In this document: positions 13,485 through 19,503 of the stretch, one piece after another
Numbering within the stretch: the first letter of the stretch is position 1
Layout of the letters: each line of letters starts with the position of its first letter
Source: Dehalococcoidales bacterium
GTDB lineage: Bacteria > Chloroflexota > Dehalococcoidia > Dehalococcoidales > UBA2162
Direction: 5' to 3'
Length of the DNA: 19,503 nt
Assembly: GCA_030648675.1 (NCBI GenBank)
Contig: JAUSGV010000155.1
Span: 1-19,503, forward strand
Made by a program: the position numbers and the translations under genes
Notes under the pieces: model-generated
Databases searched by the model: none
Seen by the model: the letters and a program-made list of their open reading frames with translations, nothing else
What the model was told of the DNA's origin: nothing

Positions 13485-14582
13485 TTACCCCGAATTTCGG
13501 GATTTTATCATGTTTATAAAATTCTCAAACAGGTACGTGTTGTCCAGCGGCCCCGGTGAGGCTTCCGAATGGTACTGGATTGAGAAAATGGGCAATTCCT
13601 TGTGCCGCAGCCCCTCTACCGTTCCATCATTCAAGTTGATGTGGCTTACTTCGAGGCCGTCCTTTAGCGAATCCGCATCGACAGCATAACCATGGTTCTG
13701 GGCGGTGATATGTACGCGCCCGGTGGCATATTCCTTAACCGGGTGATTACCGCCGCGGTGCCCGAACTTGAGCTTGAATGTCTTGCCGCCGAAGGCTTTC
13801 GCGAGAACCTGACACCCCAGGCAAATACCCATGATCGGCTTCTTTTCGACTAATTTCTTTACGTTGCTGACTACGTAATCCAGCAGTTCCGGATCGCCCG
13901 GCCCCGGTGATAAAAGGATACCATCCGGGTTCATCTTCAGGATTTTTTCCGCGGGCGTGGTGCACGGCACTACGGTTACCTTGCAGCCAAATTGGGTCAG
14001 CAACCGTAAGATGTTGTATTTCAGACCGTAGTCCATCACTACCACCTTGAACCGGCTTGGCTTGTTTTGTTCCTCCGGCCATTCATAAGGTTTATCGGTC
14101 GAAACGTCCAGAACAAAATCGGTCGAGCCGTAATCGGGCGTTTCTTTGAGTGCGTTTAGGGCTTCTTCGGGTGTTTTATCGGTTGTGATCATGCCCATCA
14201 TGACGCCCGACGAGCGCAGCTTCCGCGTTATCGCTCTCGTATCGAGGCCACGGATACCCGGAATACAACTTTCGTTGAGGTAATCGTGTATGGTGCCCTT
14301 GCTTAAAAAGTGACTGGGCTCCAGGCAGTCCTCGCGGACAGCGAACCCTCTCACCTGGATCTTTTTCGATTCCGCGTCCTGCTCGTTGATGCCGTAATTT
14401 CCGATCAGGGGAAATGTCGGGACGACTATCTGGCCGGCATACGATGGGTCGGTAAGTATCTCCTGATACCCTGTCATGCTTGTGTTGAAGACGACCTCAC
14501 CGTAAGCATCGGTCTGGGCACCGAAGGAATAGCCTTCGTAGACCGTGCCGTCAGCCAGGACGAGAATAGCTTTTTTTGTCAT
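13485..14582 (-). CDS. carA: Carbamoyl-phosphate synthase, small subunit
   Basis: CarA hydrolyses glutamine and feeds ammonia to CarB. The 365-aa protein has the CarA-specific N-terminal domain (about 1-150; VFNTSMTGYQEILTDPSY at 31-48) and a class I glutamine amidotransferase domain (about 178-360). The nucleophile is C254 in MGICLGCQ, with H338 and E340 in YHSEASPGP completing the triad; LSPGPGDP is at 224-231. Length is normal. ATG 14582 lies 42 bp after pyrC, with AAGG upstream. It is separated from carB by three inserted genes, which is unusual since carA and carB are commonly adjacent. Confidence 0.97.
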   Translation of the reverse strand: MTKKAILVLADGTVYEGYSFGAQTDAYGEVVFNTSMTGYQEILTDPSYAGQIVVPTFPLIGNYGINEQDAESKKIQVRGFAVREDCLEPSHFLSKGTIHDYLNESCIPGIRGLDTRAITRKLRSSGVMMGMITTDKTPEEALNALKETPDYGSTDFVLDVSTDKPYEWPEEQNKPSRFKVVVMDYGLKYNILRLLTQFGCKVTVVPCTTPAEKILKMNPDGILLSPGPGDPELLDYVVSNVKKLVEKKPIMGICLGCQVLAKAFGGKTFKLKFGHRGGNHPVKEYATGRVHITAQNHGYAVDADSLKDGLEVSHINLNDGTVEGLRHKELPIFSIQYHSEASPGPLDNTYLFENFINMIKSRNSG

Positions 14583-14624
14583 GCGTTAAACCTTATTTGA
14601 CTCCAATCACCTAGTCGCCTCGTT

Positions 14625-15974
14625 TTAGAGGGCCGCTTTCTTTTTTTCGCCGGATTCTTTCTTCGCATTTATCACGATCGACTCATCCTTGTACACCACC
14701 TTCCCGTTGAAAATGGTCGCCATTACCTTGCCCTTGAGCTTCATTCCAGCCCAGGGAGTGTTTTTGCCCTTCGAGGCAAATGCCTTGGGGTCGACCGTCC
14801 ACTCCTTGTCCGGGTCGAAGATCGTAATATCCGCCCCGGCATTGATGTTCAATCCGCCCAGTTTGCCGAATCTGTTGCCGAGTATTTTCGCCGGCTCGCG
14901 AGTAAGTTTGGCAATCAGTAGGGAAAGAGTTAATCGGTCGGCACGTACCAATTCCATCAACACGGCGAGGGCTGTTTCAAAGCCGCTGATGCCGAAGGCA
15001 GCTTTAGCGAAATCGGCCGGCTTGTCGGCTTCGGTATGCGGGGCATGGTCGGTGGCAATACAGTCGATTGTCCCTTCCCTCAGCCCCTGAATAAGGGCAT
15101 CGACGTCAGCCGCTGTTCGTAACGGGGGATTGACCTTCGCCATCGTCCCGCTTTCTTTTACTTTTTCTTCGGTCAATGTCAGGTGATGTGGTGTGACGTC
15201 GGCAGTTATTTTGAGGCGTTTTTTCTTCGCCTTGCGGATAAGTTCAACTCCATTCGCCGTGCTGACGTGGGTGATATGCAGCGAACCGGCGGTCTCGTCA
15301 ACCAGTTTGATGTCGCGTTCTATCATAGTTTCTTCGGCCGATGCCGGTATGCCCGGCAGTCCCAATTCCTGGGAGACCTTACCCTGATTGATAACGCCCC
15401 CTGCCGTAAGTGCCGTGTCCTCGCAATGGTCGATTATCGTCATTTCGAAGATCGAACTCCATTCCAGCACGCTGCGCATAACCTTGTTGTCGAGTACCGG
15501 CGAGCCGTCGTCGCTGAAGCCGACGACCCCCTCTGAGACCAGTCCGGCCATAGCGGTCATTTCCTTACCTTGCCGACCTCGGGTTATGCAAGCGATTGGC
15601 AGCACGCGGACTGCGCCTTCGGCTTTTGTTTTAGCCATCAGGTTTCTGATGGCGGCGGTACTGTCCAGCGGCGGGTTGGTATTCGGCATGCAGCAAACTG
15701 TGGTGAACCCGCCCGCGGCGGCGGCTTTGGTACCGGAGGCGATCGTTTCTTTCTCTTCGAATCCCGGCGTTCGCAGGTGGCAGTGAAGGTCGATAAACCC
15801 CGCACAGACTACCAGTCCCTTCGCCGGCAAGACCTCGTAGTCGCCTTCCGGGAGAATTTCGCGTTTACCCACCAATGCAATTTTACCCTCCGTAATCAGG
15901 ATATTACCTACGGAGTCCAGATTCTGTGCCGGATCGATGAGGCGACCGCCCTGTATTATCAGTAATGACTCCAT
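14625..15974 (-). CDS. pyrC: Dihydroorotase (class I)
   Basis: PyrC cyclises N-carbamoyl-aspartate to dihydroorotate, the third step of UMP synthesis. From ATG 15974 it is 449 aa, an amidohydrolase-fold enzyme of the class I type. Metal-ligand motifs seen are DLHCHLRTPG (62-71, H64 and H66), FSDDGSPV (153-160), DHCED (H183), THVSTA (H236) and ATDHAPH (D309). The frame stays open to 16028, but ATG 15974 sits 1 base after the pyrB stop, aligns with family N-termini and has GGGAGG upstream. The C-terminus ends in a lysine-rich tail (KKESGEKKKAAL), slightly unusual. It is followed by carA. Confidence 0.96.
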   Translation of the reverse strand: MESLLIIQGGRLIDPAQNLDSVGNILITEGKIALVGKREILPEGDYEVLPAKGLVVCAGFIDLHCHLRTPGFEEKETIASGTKAAAAGGFTTVCCMPNTNPPLDSTAAIRNLMAKTKAEGAVRVLPIACITRGRQGKEMTAMAGLVSEGVVGFSDDGSPVLDNKVMRSVLEWSSIFEMTIIDHCEDTALTAGGVINQGKVSQELGLPGIPASAEETMIERDIKLVDETAGSLHITHVSTANGVELIRKAKKKRLKITADVTPHHLTLTEEKVKESGTMAKVNPPLRTAADVDALIQGLREGTIDCIATDHAPHTEADKPADFAKAAFGISGFETALAVLMELVRADRLTLSLLIAKLTREPAKILGNRFGKLGGLNINAGADITIFDPDKEWTVDPKAFASKGKNTPWAGMKLKGKVMATIFNGKVVYKDESIVINAKKESGEKKKAAL

Positions 15975-15975
15975 C

Positions 15976-17376
15976 TTAGTGCTTCCCTCCCATATAATGG
16001 TTCGGTTTGAATCCCTGGGCCTCAGCATCGGCGGCCGAAGCGAAAATGATCAGGTTTTCCGGCTTGATGGTCCTTGCCCAGTGGCTGTCCGACGGATGAT
16101 ACTTCTTATTTATCACTTTGCCTTCATGCCATTCGGTGCTGGCAATATATTTCGGCTCGAAACCGTGTTCGCAGTAAACGCACCGCAGCGTCAACGGCTC
16201 ACGGTTGACGATTTTGAATTCCGGGCGCAGGTATTTGAGTTCGGTCTTTTGTATAGAAACGCACTTCGGGTTCGAACATTTTAGCCCGGAATCGCGGTTG
16301 TATACCGTGAAGGCAACTTTTACTTCGGTTGTTTCGTTTTCGGGAACCGGTACCGGCTTCGCTCCTGACAACAGGGCAAGAATCGCCATGCGTACCGGCA
16401 CGCCGTAGGCCGCTTGCTTGAAATACTGACTCCTGGGGTCGGTATCGAGGTCGTACGCCAGTTCGTCCACTCTCGGCAGCGGGTGCATCACGAGCGTGGA
16501 ACGGAATTCTTTACCCTTGAGTAACTTCTTGTCGACAACCTGGTATTGATTGGTCAGTTCGCTTTCGCTCGCCTCGAACCTCTCTTTTTGCGGGCGGGTC
16601 ACGTAGATAGCGTCAACCCCTTTGCCTAAATCCAGCGAGAGATTGACGTCGGGCATCATTGCCAGTTGGTGTGAACTGGTAGGTGTCGTGTATATTGCAT
16701 CGAGCGGAAACACCTTCTCTTCCCCCGTTTGTTTTGCAGGCTTGCACTTTTCAATCTCGCCGCCGTATTCCGTGACGAGCTTCTGCAGAATATGCTCAGG
16801 GACTTCCAGGCCCGGCGTGGGGCAAAAAAGGATATTGGCCCCGAATTTAGCCAGGGCAAATACGAGAGAGTGTATTGTCCTGCCGTACTTTAGATCTCCC
16901 CAGAGGGCAATCTTCAAACCCTTGATCGTTTTCCTTTCCTTCCGGATGGTGTACAGGTCCAGCAGTGTCTGCGTGGGATGCTGATGGCCGCCGTCGCCGG
17001 CATTGATCACCGGCACTCCGGCGTAATCGGCGACAACCTTTGCCGCTCCTTCCCAGGGATGCCGGATGACTATAATGTCCGCGTAACTGCCAACGATCCG
17101 CGCCATATCAGATAGACTTTCACCCTTGGCCAGCGAGGTTGCTCCGATATCGACGGCGGTGATAACGTTGCCGCCCAGACGGTACATCGCGGCTTCGAAC
17201 GAGAGCCGCGTCCTTGTGCTCGGCTCGAAGAACAGGCTGGCCATTATTTTGCCCTTGCAGAGCTTCGACTGCTCTCCGATCGCCGCCGCCATTTCGTCGG
17301 CTGCGGAGAATACAGCCCCGATCTCACCTGTGGTCAGGTCGTCTATTGTCACCAGGCTACGCCCTTTGAGCGTCAT
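15976..17376 (-). CDS. pyrB: Aspartate carbamoyltransferase fused to a PyrI-type zinc domain
   Basis: PyrB condenses carbamoyl phosphate and aspartate. The 466-aa protein is about 155 residues longer than a plain catalytic chain. The catalytic part (1-338) shows EPSTRTRLSFE (51-61), RHPWEGA, GDGGHQHPTQTLLDL (127-141), GDLKYGRT and HPLPRVDE (298-305), with a roughly 30-residue insertion (about 213-242). Residues about 353-411 match the zinc-binding end of the regulatory chain PyrI, with ligands C367, C372, C399 and C402. The nucleotide-binding half of PyrI is absent. Residues 413-466 resemble an Ada-like zinc ribbon (KKYHPSDSHWARTIKPENL) with its cysteines replaced. The ATG lies 1 base after the pyrR stop. 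PyrB-PyrI fusions are known, e.g. in Thermotoga maritima. Confidence 0.95.
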   Translation of the reverse strand: MTLKGRSLVTIDDLTTGEIGAVFSAADEMAAAIGEQSKLCKGKIMASLFFEPSTRTRLSFEAAMYRLGGNVITAVDIGATSLAKGESLSDMARIVGSYADIIVIRHPWEGAAKVVADYAGVPVINAGDGGHQHPTQTLLDLYTIRKERKTIKGLKIALWGDLKYGRTIHSLVFALAKFGANILFCPTPGLEVPEHILQKLVTEYGGEIEKCKPAKQTGEEKVFPLDAIYTTPTSSHQLAMMPDVNLSLDLGKGVDAIYVTRPQKERFEASESELTNQYQVVDKKLLKGKEFRSTLVMHPLPRVDELAYDLDTDPRSQYFKQAAYGVPVRMAILALLSGAKPVPVPENETTEVKVAFTVYNRDSGLKCSNPKCVSIQKTELKYLRPEFKIVNREPLTLRCVYCEHGFEPKYIASTEWHEGKVINKKYHPSDSHWARTIKPENLIIFASAADAEAQGFKPNHYMGGKH

Positions 17377-17377
17377 G

Positions 17378-17950
17378 CTATTCGATTCTCTCCCGCTCGT
17401 CTCGTCGAATCACGCTTGAGCCGTTGGGCTTGGTTATAATTACTTCATCGATTCCGTCGGTCTCGGCCGTGCGTACCTGCACCTCTTCATCGCGCGAACT
17501 GGGTATATTTCTGCCCACGTAGTCGGCTCGAATCGGCAATTCGCGGTGGCCGCGGTCGACCAACACCGCCAGTTGGATCGACCTTGGTCGCCCCATGTCG
17601 ATCAGCGCGTCCATGGCGGCTCTTGTGCTGCGTCCTGTATACAGGACATCGTCAACCAGTATTACGGACTTGCCCTCAACGTTAACGGGGATATGGGTAA
17701 GGTGGGTTGGTGACGGGTGAACGGTCAAGTCGTCGCGATATGGTCCGATGTCTAGTGCACCAACAGGTACCACGATGCCCTCGAATTTCTCCATGTTGGC
17801 GGCGAGTCTTTTTGCCAGGGGATACCCGCGGGTGCGCAGCCCGATTATTATCATGTCCTCGGTATTCTTGTTGCGCTCGATGATTTCGTGCGAAATGCGG
17901 GCCAGGCTGCGGCGGATGTCTTCCGAGGTCATGATGATCTTTTCGGTCAT
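17378..17950 (-). CDS. pyrR: Bifunctional pyr operon attenuator protein / uracil phosphoribosyltransferase
   Basis: PyrR binds the pyr leader RNA when UMP/UTP is high and promotes termination; many members also have uracil phosphoribosyltransferase activity. From ATG 17950 it is 190 aa (Bacillus protein about 181). It shows GLRTRGYPLA (37-46) and the PRPP-binding VILVDDVLYTGRSTRAA (96-112). The open frame runs back to GTG 17992, but that extension is the translated terminator hairpin, so ATG 17950 is the real start. Its Shine-Dalgarno AAGGGG, 8 bases before ATG, lies in the 3' arm of that hairpin, so a folded terminator would also hide the ribosome site. It is the first gene of the pyr operon. 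Confidence 0.96.
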   Translation of the reverse strand: MTEKIIMTSEDIRRSLARISHEIIERNKNTEDMIIIGLRTRGYPLAKRLAANMEKFEGIVVPVGALDIGPYRDDLTVHPSPTHLTHIPVNVEGKSVILVDDVLYTGRSTRAAMDALIDMGRPRSIQLAVLVDRGHRELPIRADYVGRNIPSSRDEEVQVRTAETDGIDEVIITKPNGSSVIRRDERERIE

Positions 17951-17951
17951 T

Positions 17952-17982
17952 AAAAAAGCCCCTTGCCTGAAAAGCAAGGGGC
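17952..17982 (-). terminator. Rho-independent attenuator terminator of the pyr leader
   Basis: On the minus strand GCCCCTTGC (17982-17974), a 7-base loop and GCAAGGGGC (17966-17958) are followed by TTTTTT (17957-17952). The perfect 9-bp stem ends just before the pyrR ATG. Confidence 0.92.
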
Positions 17983-18013
17983 TTGAATACACTAGCTCTG
18001 TGTTCCCCTTGCC
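17959..18013 (-). promoter_or_regulatory. Predicted antiterminator of the pyr leader
   Basis: GGCAAGGGG (18013-18005) duplicates the terminator 3' arm, and its GCAAGGGG can pair with CCCCTTGC in the downstream strand. The geometry is ambiguous: that octamer occurs in the 5' arm of the terminator, which the upstream copy would capture and so prevent the terminator. An inner ACAC/GTGT pair can extend the structure. The upstream copy shares 3 bases with the PyrR-binding stem, so the two folds exclude each other. Confidence 0.75.
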
Positions 18014-18030
18014 AGTCTCACTGTACCAGC
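18011..18030 (-). promoter_or_regulatory. PyrR-binding stem-loop (anti-antiterminator)
   Basis: GCTGGTACAGTGAGACTGGC on the minus strand folds into a stem-loop. Bases 18027-18014 match 9 of the 12 specified positions of the published PyrR-binding consensus ARUCCNGNGAGGYU. It is directly preceded by CTTTAA, as in Bacillus pyr leaders. Confidence 0.8.
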
Positions 18031-18058
18031 TTAAAGGTCGGGATTAAGTAACTCTGGT

Positions 18059-18087
18059 AGTATAACACCCCTAAAAAACAATTACAA
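18059..18087 (-). promoter_or_regulatory. pyr operon promoter
   Basis: On the minus strand TTGTAA (18087-18082), a 17-base spacer and TATACT (18064-18059) give 4/6 and 5/6 matches. A start near 18052 gives a leader of about 100 bases containing the whole attenuator. Confidence 0.65.
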
Positions 18088-18147
18088 CCTTCAGAAGCAT
18101 CCCTGTAATGGTTATAGGATTATGACACCAGTTAATGGTTAAAGGAA

Positions 18148-18176
18148 AATGTCACCATGGAAGGAATGGTGACATT
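18148..18176 (+). promoter_or_regulatory. Inverted repeat over the transposase start codon
   Basis: AATGTCACCAT (18148-18158) and ATGGTGACATT (18166-18176) are perfect 11-bp complements around GGAAGGA. In RNA the hairpin would pair both candidate start codons (18157 and 18166), which could limit translation from read-in transcripts. Confidence 0.7.
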
Positions 18177-19443
18177 GAGCAAACGAGAACAAACAAGGTT
18201 AAAGGTGTTGAACGAAGTGGAAAGGAGGGTGATTAGCGGCATGCAAGCGGCGGTGCTGATAGGGGTTTCGCTTCGCCAGACAAAGCGGCTGCTGGCAGCG
18301 TATCGGGGTAAGGGTGCTGCGGGGCTGGCGCATGGCAATCGTGGACGGAAGCCGCCCAACACGATCAGCGATGAGGTGCGGCGGAGTGTAGTCGAATTAG
18401 CTGGTACGCGATACGCCGGGTTCAACCAGCGGCATTTTCAGGAGATGCTGGCGGAGCGGGAAGAGATTGGTGTCTCGCGCTCCTCTGTTCGCAACATCCT
18501 GCTTGAGGCCGGCATAGGTAGCCCCCGCAAGAGGCGTCCGCCAAAGCACCGCAGCCGAAGAGAGCGCTATGCCCAAGAGGGGATGTTGTTACAGACGGAT
18601 GGCAGCCCACACGACTGGCTGGAAGGGCGTGGTCCGTCGATGAGCCTACTGGGGGCGATCGATGATGCTACCGGGAAAGTACCCTATGCCATCTTTCGCG
18701 AGCAGGAGGACACGGCAGGCTACTTCATGCTACTGCGGGAAGTCGTGGTGCGTCATGGTATCCCTCTGGCAGTCTACCATGATCGTCACAGTATCTTCCG
18801 TGTGGCACCGGATAAGGTTCCCTCGCTGGCCGAGCAACTGGAAGGTAAACTCCCATTAACGCAGTTTGGGCGGTTGATGGCGGAACTCGGTATCGAGTCT
18901 ATCGCCGCCCAGTCACCCCAGGCCAAGGGTCGGATCGAGCGGCTCTGGGGGACATTCCAGGACCGTCTGGTCAGCGAGATGAGACTGGCAGGGATCACCA
19001 GCATTACGGAGGCTAACCGTTTCTTGCCTGGCTTCTTGGAACGCCACAATATTCGGTTTGCCGTTACGGCGGAAGTGCCGGGATCTGCCTACCGTCCGGT
19101 CGGTGATGACTTCATACTGGAGGCCGTCTTCTGCTTCAAGCATCGCCGTACCGTAGGTCTGGACAACGTGGTGCGATTTCAGGGACACCGGCTCCAGGTA
19201 CTACCCTCATTCGAGAGGCTCAGCTACTCCCGCTGCATCGTGGAGGTGCATGAAACGTTGAACGGTACACTCAAGGTCTGGTATCGGGGACAATATCTGG
19301 TCATCTGTTCAGCTCCTCCAGAGGCAACCCTCGCTCGCCAACCAGTTCTGGCGCCGAATATTAGACCTCAGTTACAGACGCACCCGGCTCGACCTGCGGC
19401 TGACCACCCCTGGCGACGCCGATTGCTACCGGTGAGAAGTTAA
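18157..19443 (+). CDS. ISNCY/IS1202-like DDE transposase
   Basis: This 428-aa transposase has an N-terminal helix-turn-helix region (about 10-130: MQAAVLIGVSLRQTKRLL, then a basic RKRRPPKHRSRRER stretch) and an rve-type integrase core. The catalytic triad appears intact: D148 in LLQTDGSPHDWLEGRG, D209 in AVYHDRHSIF and E261 in SPQAKGRIERLWG. A C-terminal domain (about 320-400) follows. No frameshift is seen, so the element could be active. ATG 18157 is used here; ATG 18166 (MVTLSKREQ) is an alternative, and both lie in an inverted repeat. Assignment to ISNCY/IS1202 rests on the DGSPHDW and DRHSIF signatures from memory; IS481-like is the next alternative. Confidence 0.88.
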   Translation: MEGMVTLSKREQTRLKVLNEVERRVISGMQAAVLIGVSLRQTKRLLAAYRGKGAAGLAHGNRGRKPPNTISDEVRRSVVELAGTRYAGFNQRHFQEMLAEREEIGVSRSSVRNILLEAGIGSPRKRRPPKHRSRRERYAQEGMLLQTDGSPHDWLEGRGPSMSLLGAIDDATGKVPYAIFREQEDTAGYFMLLREVVVRHGIPLAVYHDRHSIFRVAPDKVPSLAEQLEGKLPLTQFGRLMAELGIESIAAQSPQAKGRIERLWGTFQDRLVSEMRLAGITSITEANRFLPGFLERHNIRFAVTAEVPGSAYRPVGDDFILEAVFCFKHRRTVGLDNVVRFQGHRLQVLPSFERLSYSRCIVEVHETLNGTLKVWYRGQYLVICSAPPEATLARQPVLAPNIRPQLQTHPARPAADHPWRRRLLPVRS

Positions 19444-19502
19444 TTATGGATGGTGACAGATTCCCTTAACAATTAGGGTGACATTTTCCCTTGACAACAA
19501 CA
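19444..19502 (+). repeat. Right end of the insertion sequence
   Basis: GGTGACA motifs at 19452-19458 and 19477-19483 are the inverted counterparts of the left-end TGACACC and TGTCACC. The outermost part contains TTGACA (19491-19496), an outward-facing perfect -35-like hexamer. Confidence 0.65.
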
Positions 19503-19503
19503 C

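Larger units (their letters stand above)
18104..19502 (+). mobile_element. ISNCY/IS1202-like insertion sequence, apparently complete
   Basis: A single DDE transposase gene is flanked by imperfect inverted ends. Inner segment: TTAATGGTTAAAGG (18132-18145) on the left resembles CTAATTGTTAAGGG on the right-end complement, with 20/25 matches through TGTCACC. Outer segment: 17/26 matches, both ends beginning TGT. Each end carries two spaced TGWCACC motifs (left 18123-18129 and 18150-18156; right 19452-19458 and 19477-19483, inverted). The outermost boundaries and target duplication are uncertain because only one base lies to the right. Confidence 0.75.

Noticed and set aside
15975..16028. Upstream extension of pyrC into pyrB
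   Set aside because: It would overlap 53 bases of pyrB. ATG 15974 directly follows the pyrB stop and matches dihydroorotase N-termini.
17951..17992. Upstream extension of pyrR to GTG 17992
   Set aside because: The 14 extra codons are the attenuator terminator hairpin and U-tract. ATG 17950 has its own Shine-Dalgarno and fits the family.
18132..18425. Minus-strand open frame opposite the transposase 5' end
   Set aside because: It is antisense to the helix-turn-helix region, without recognisable domain or ribosome site.

Overview
The window is a dense block of bacterial housekeeping genes, cut open by mobile and repetitive DNA. Gene content suggests Chloroflexota, most likely a Dehalococcoidia-like lineage. 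The pointers are a Thermus-type PyrE with a C-terminal CPLC motif, a compact rib cluster next to lepB, pyrE, thrC and folE, and a PyrR-controlled pyr operon. This is inference from gene families and layout, not a phylogenetic result. Base composition is moderate (about 48 and 63% G+C in two sampled lines of carB), with one visibly A+T-richer island.

Layout. (1) 1-3486, minus strand: riboflavin operon ribD-ribE-ribBA-ribH, with ribH cut by the window edge. (2) 3617-7035, plus strand: lepB (signal peptidase I), pyrE, thrC and folE. Between pyrE and thrC lie 514 bases without a gene, full of small palindromic repeats; pyrE itself carries one of these elements in frame. (3) 7213-17950, minus strand: pyrR-pyrB-pyrC-carA, then three non-pyrimidine genes, then carB-pyrK-yjbQ. 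The three extra genes are a 96-aa orphan domain, a DUF559 nuclease-like gene bracketed by palindromic repeats, and a TIGR02391/Ymh-type protein with a HEPN-like RNPKAH motif. (4) 17952-18087: promoter and leader of the pyr operon, a textbook PyrR attenuator with binding loop, antiterminator and terminator. (5) 18104-19502, plus strand: an apparently intact ISNCY/IS1202-like insertion sequence whose left end lies about 16 bp from the pyr -35 box.

How the genes work together. CarAB, PyrB, PyrC, PyrK and PyrE cover UMP synthesis except the catalytic dihydroorotate dehydrogenase (pyrD) and OMP decarboxylase (pyrF), which are not in the window. PyrR should sense UMP/UTP and PRPP and close the operon at the leader terminator. 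RibBA and FolE both draw on GTP. PyrB is a three-part protein: catalytic chain, PyrI-like zinc domain without the nucleotide-binding half of PyrI, and an Ada-like zinc-ribbon relic without cysteines.

The parts most worth a second look are the carA-carB island (HEPN-like protein, its orphan paralogous domain, DUF559 and palindromes, all apparently under PyrR attenuation), the in-frame palindromic element in pyrE, the nested repeat after pyrE and the unusual PyrB architecture.
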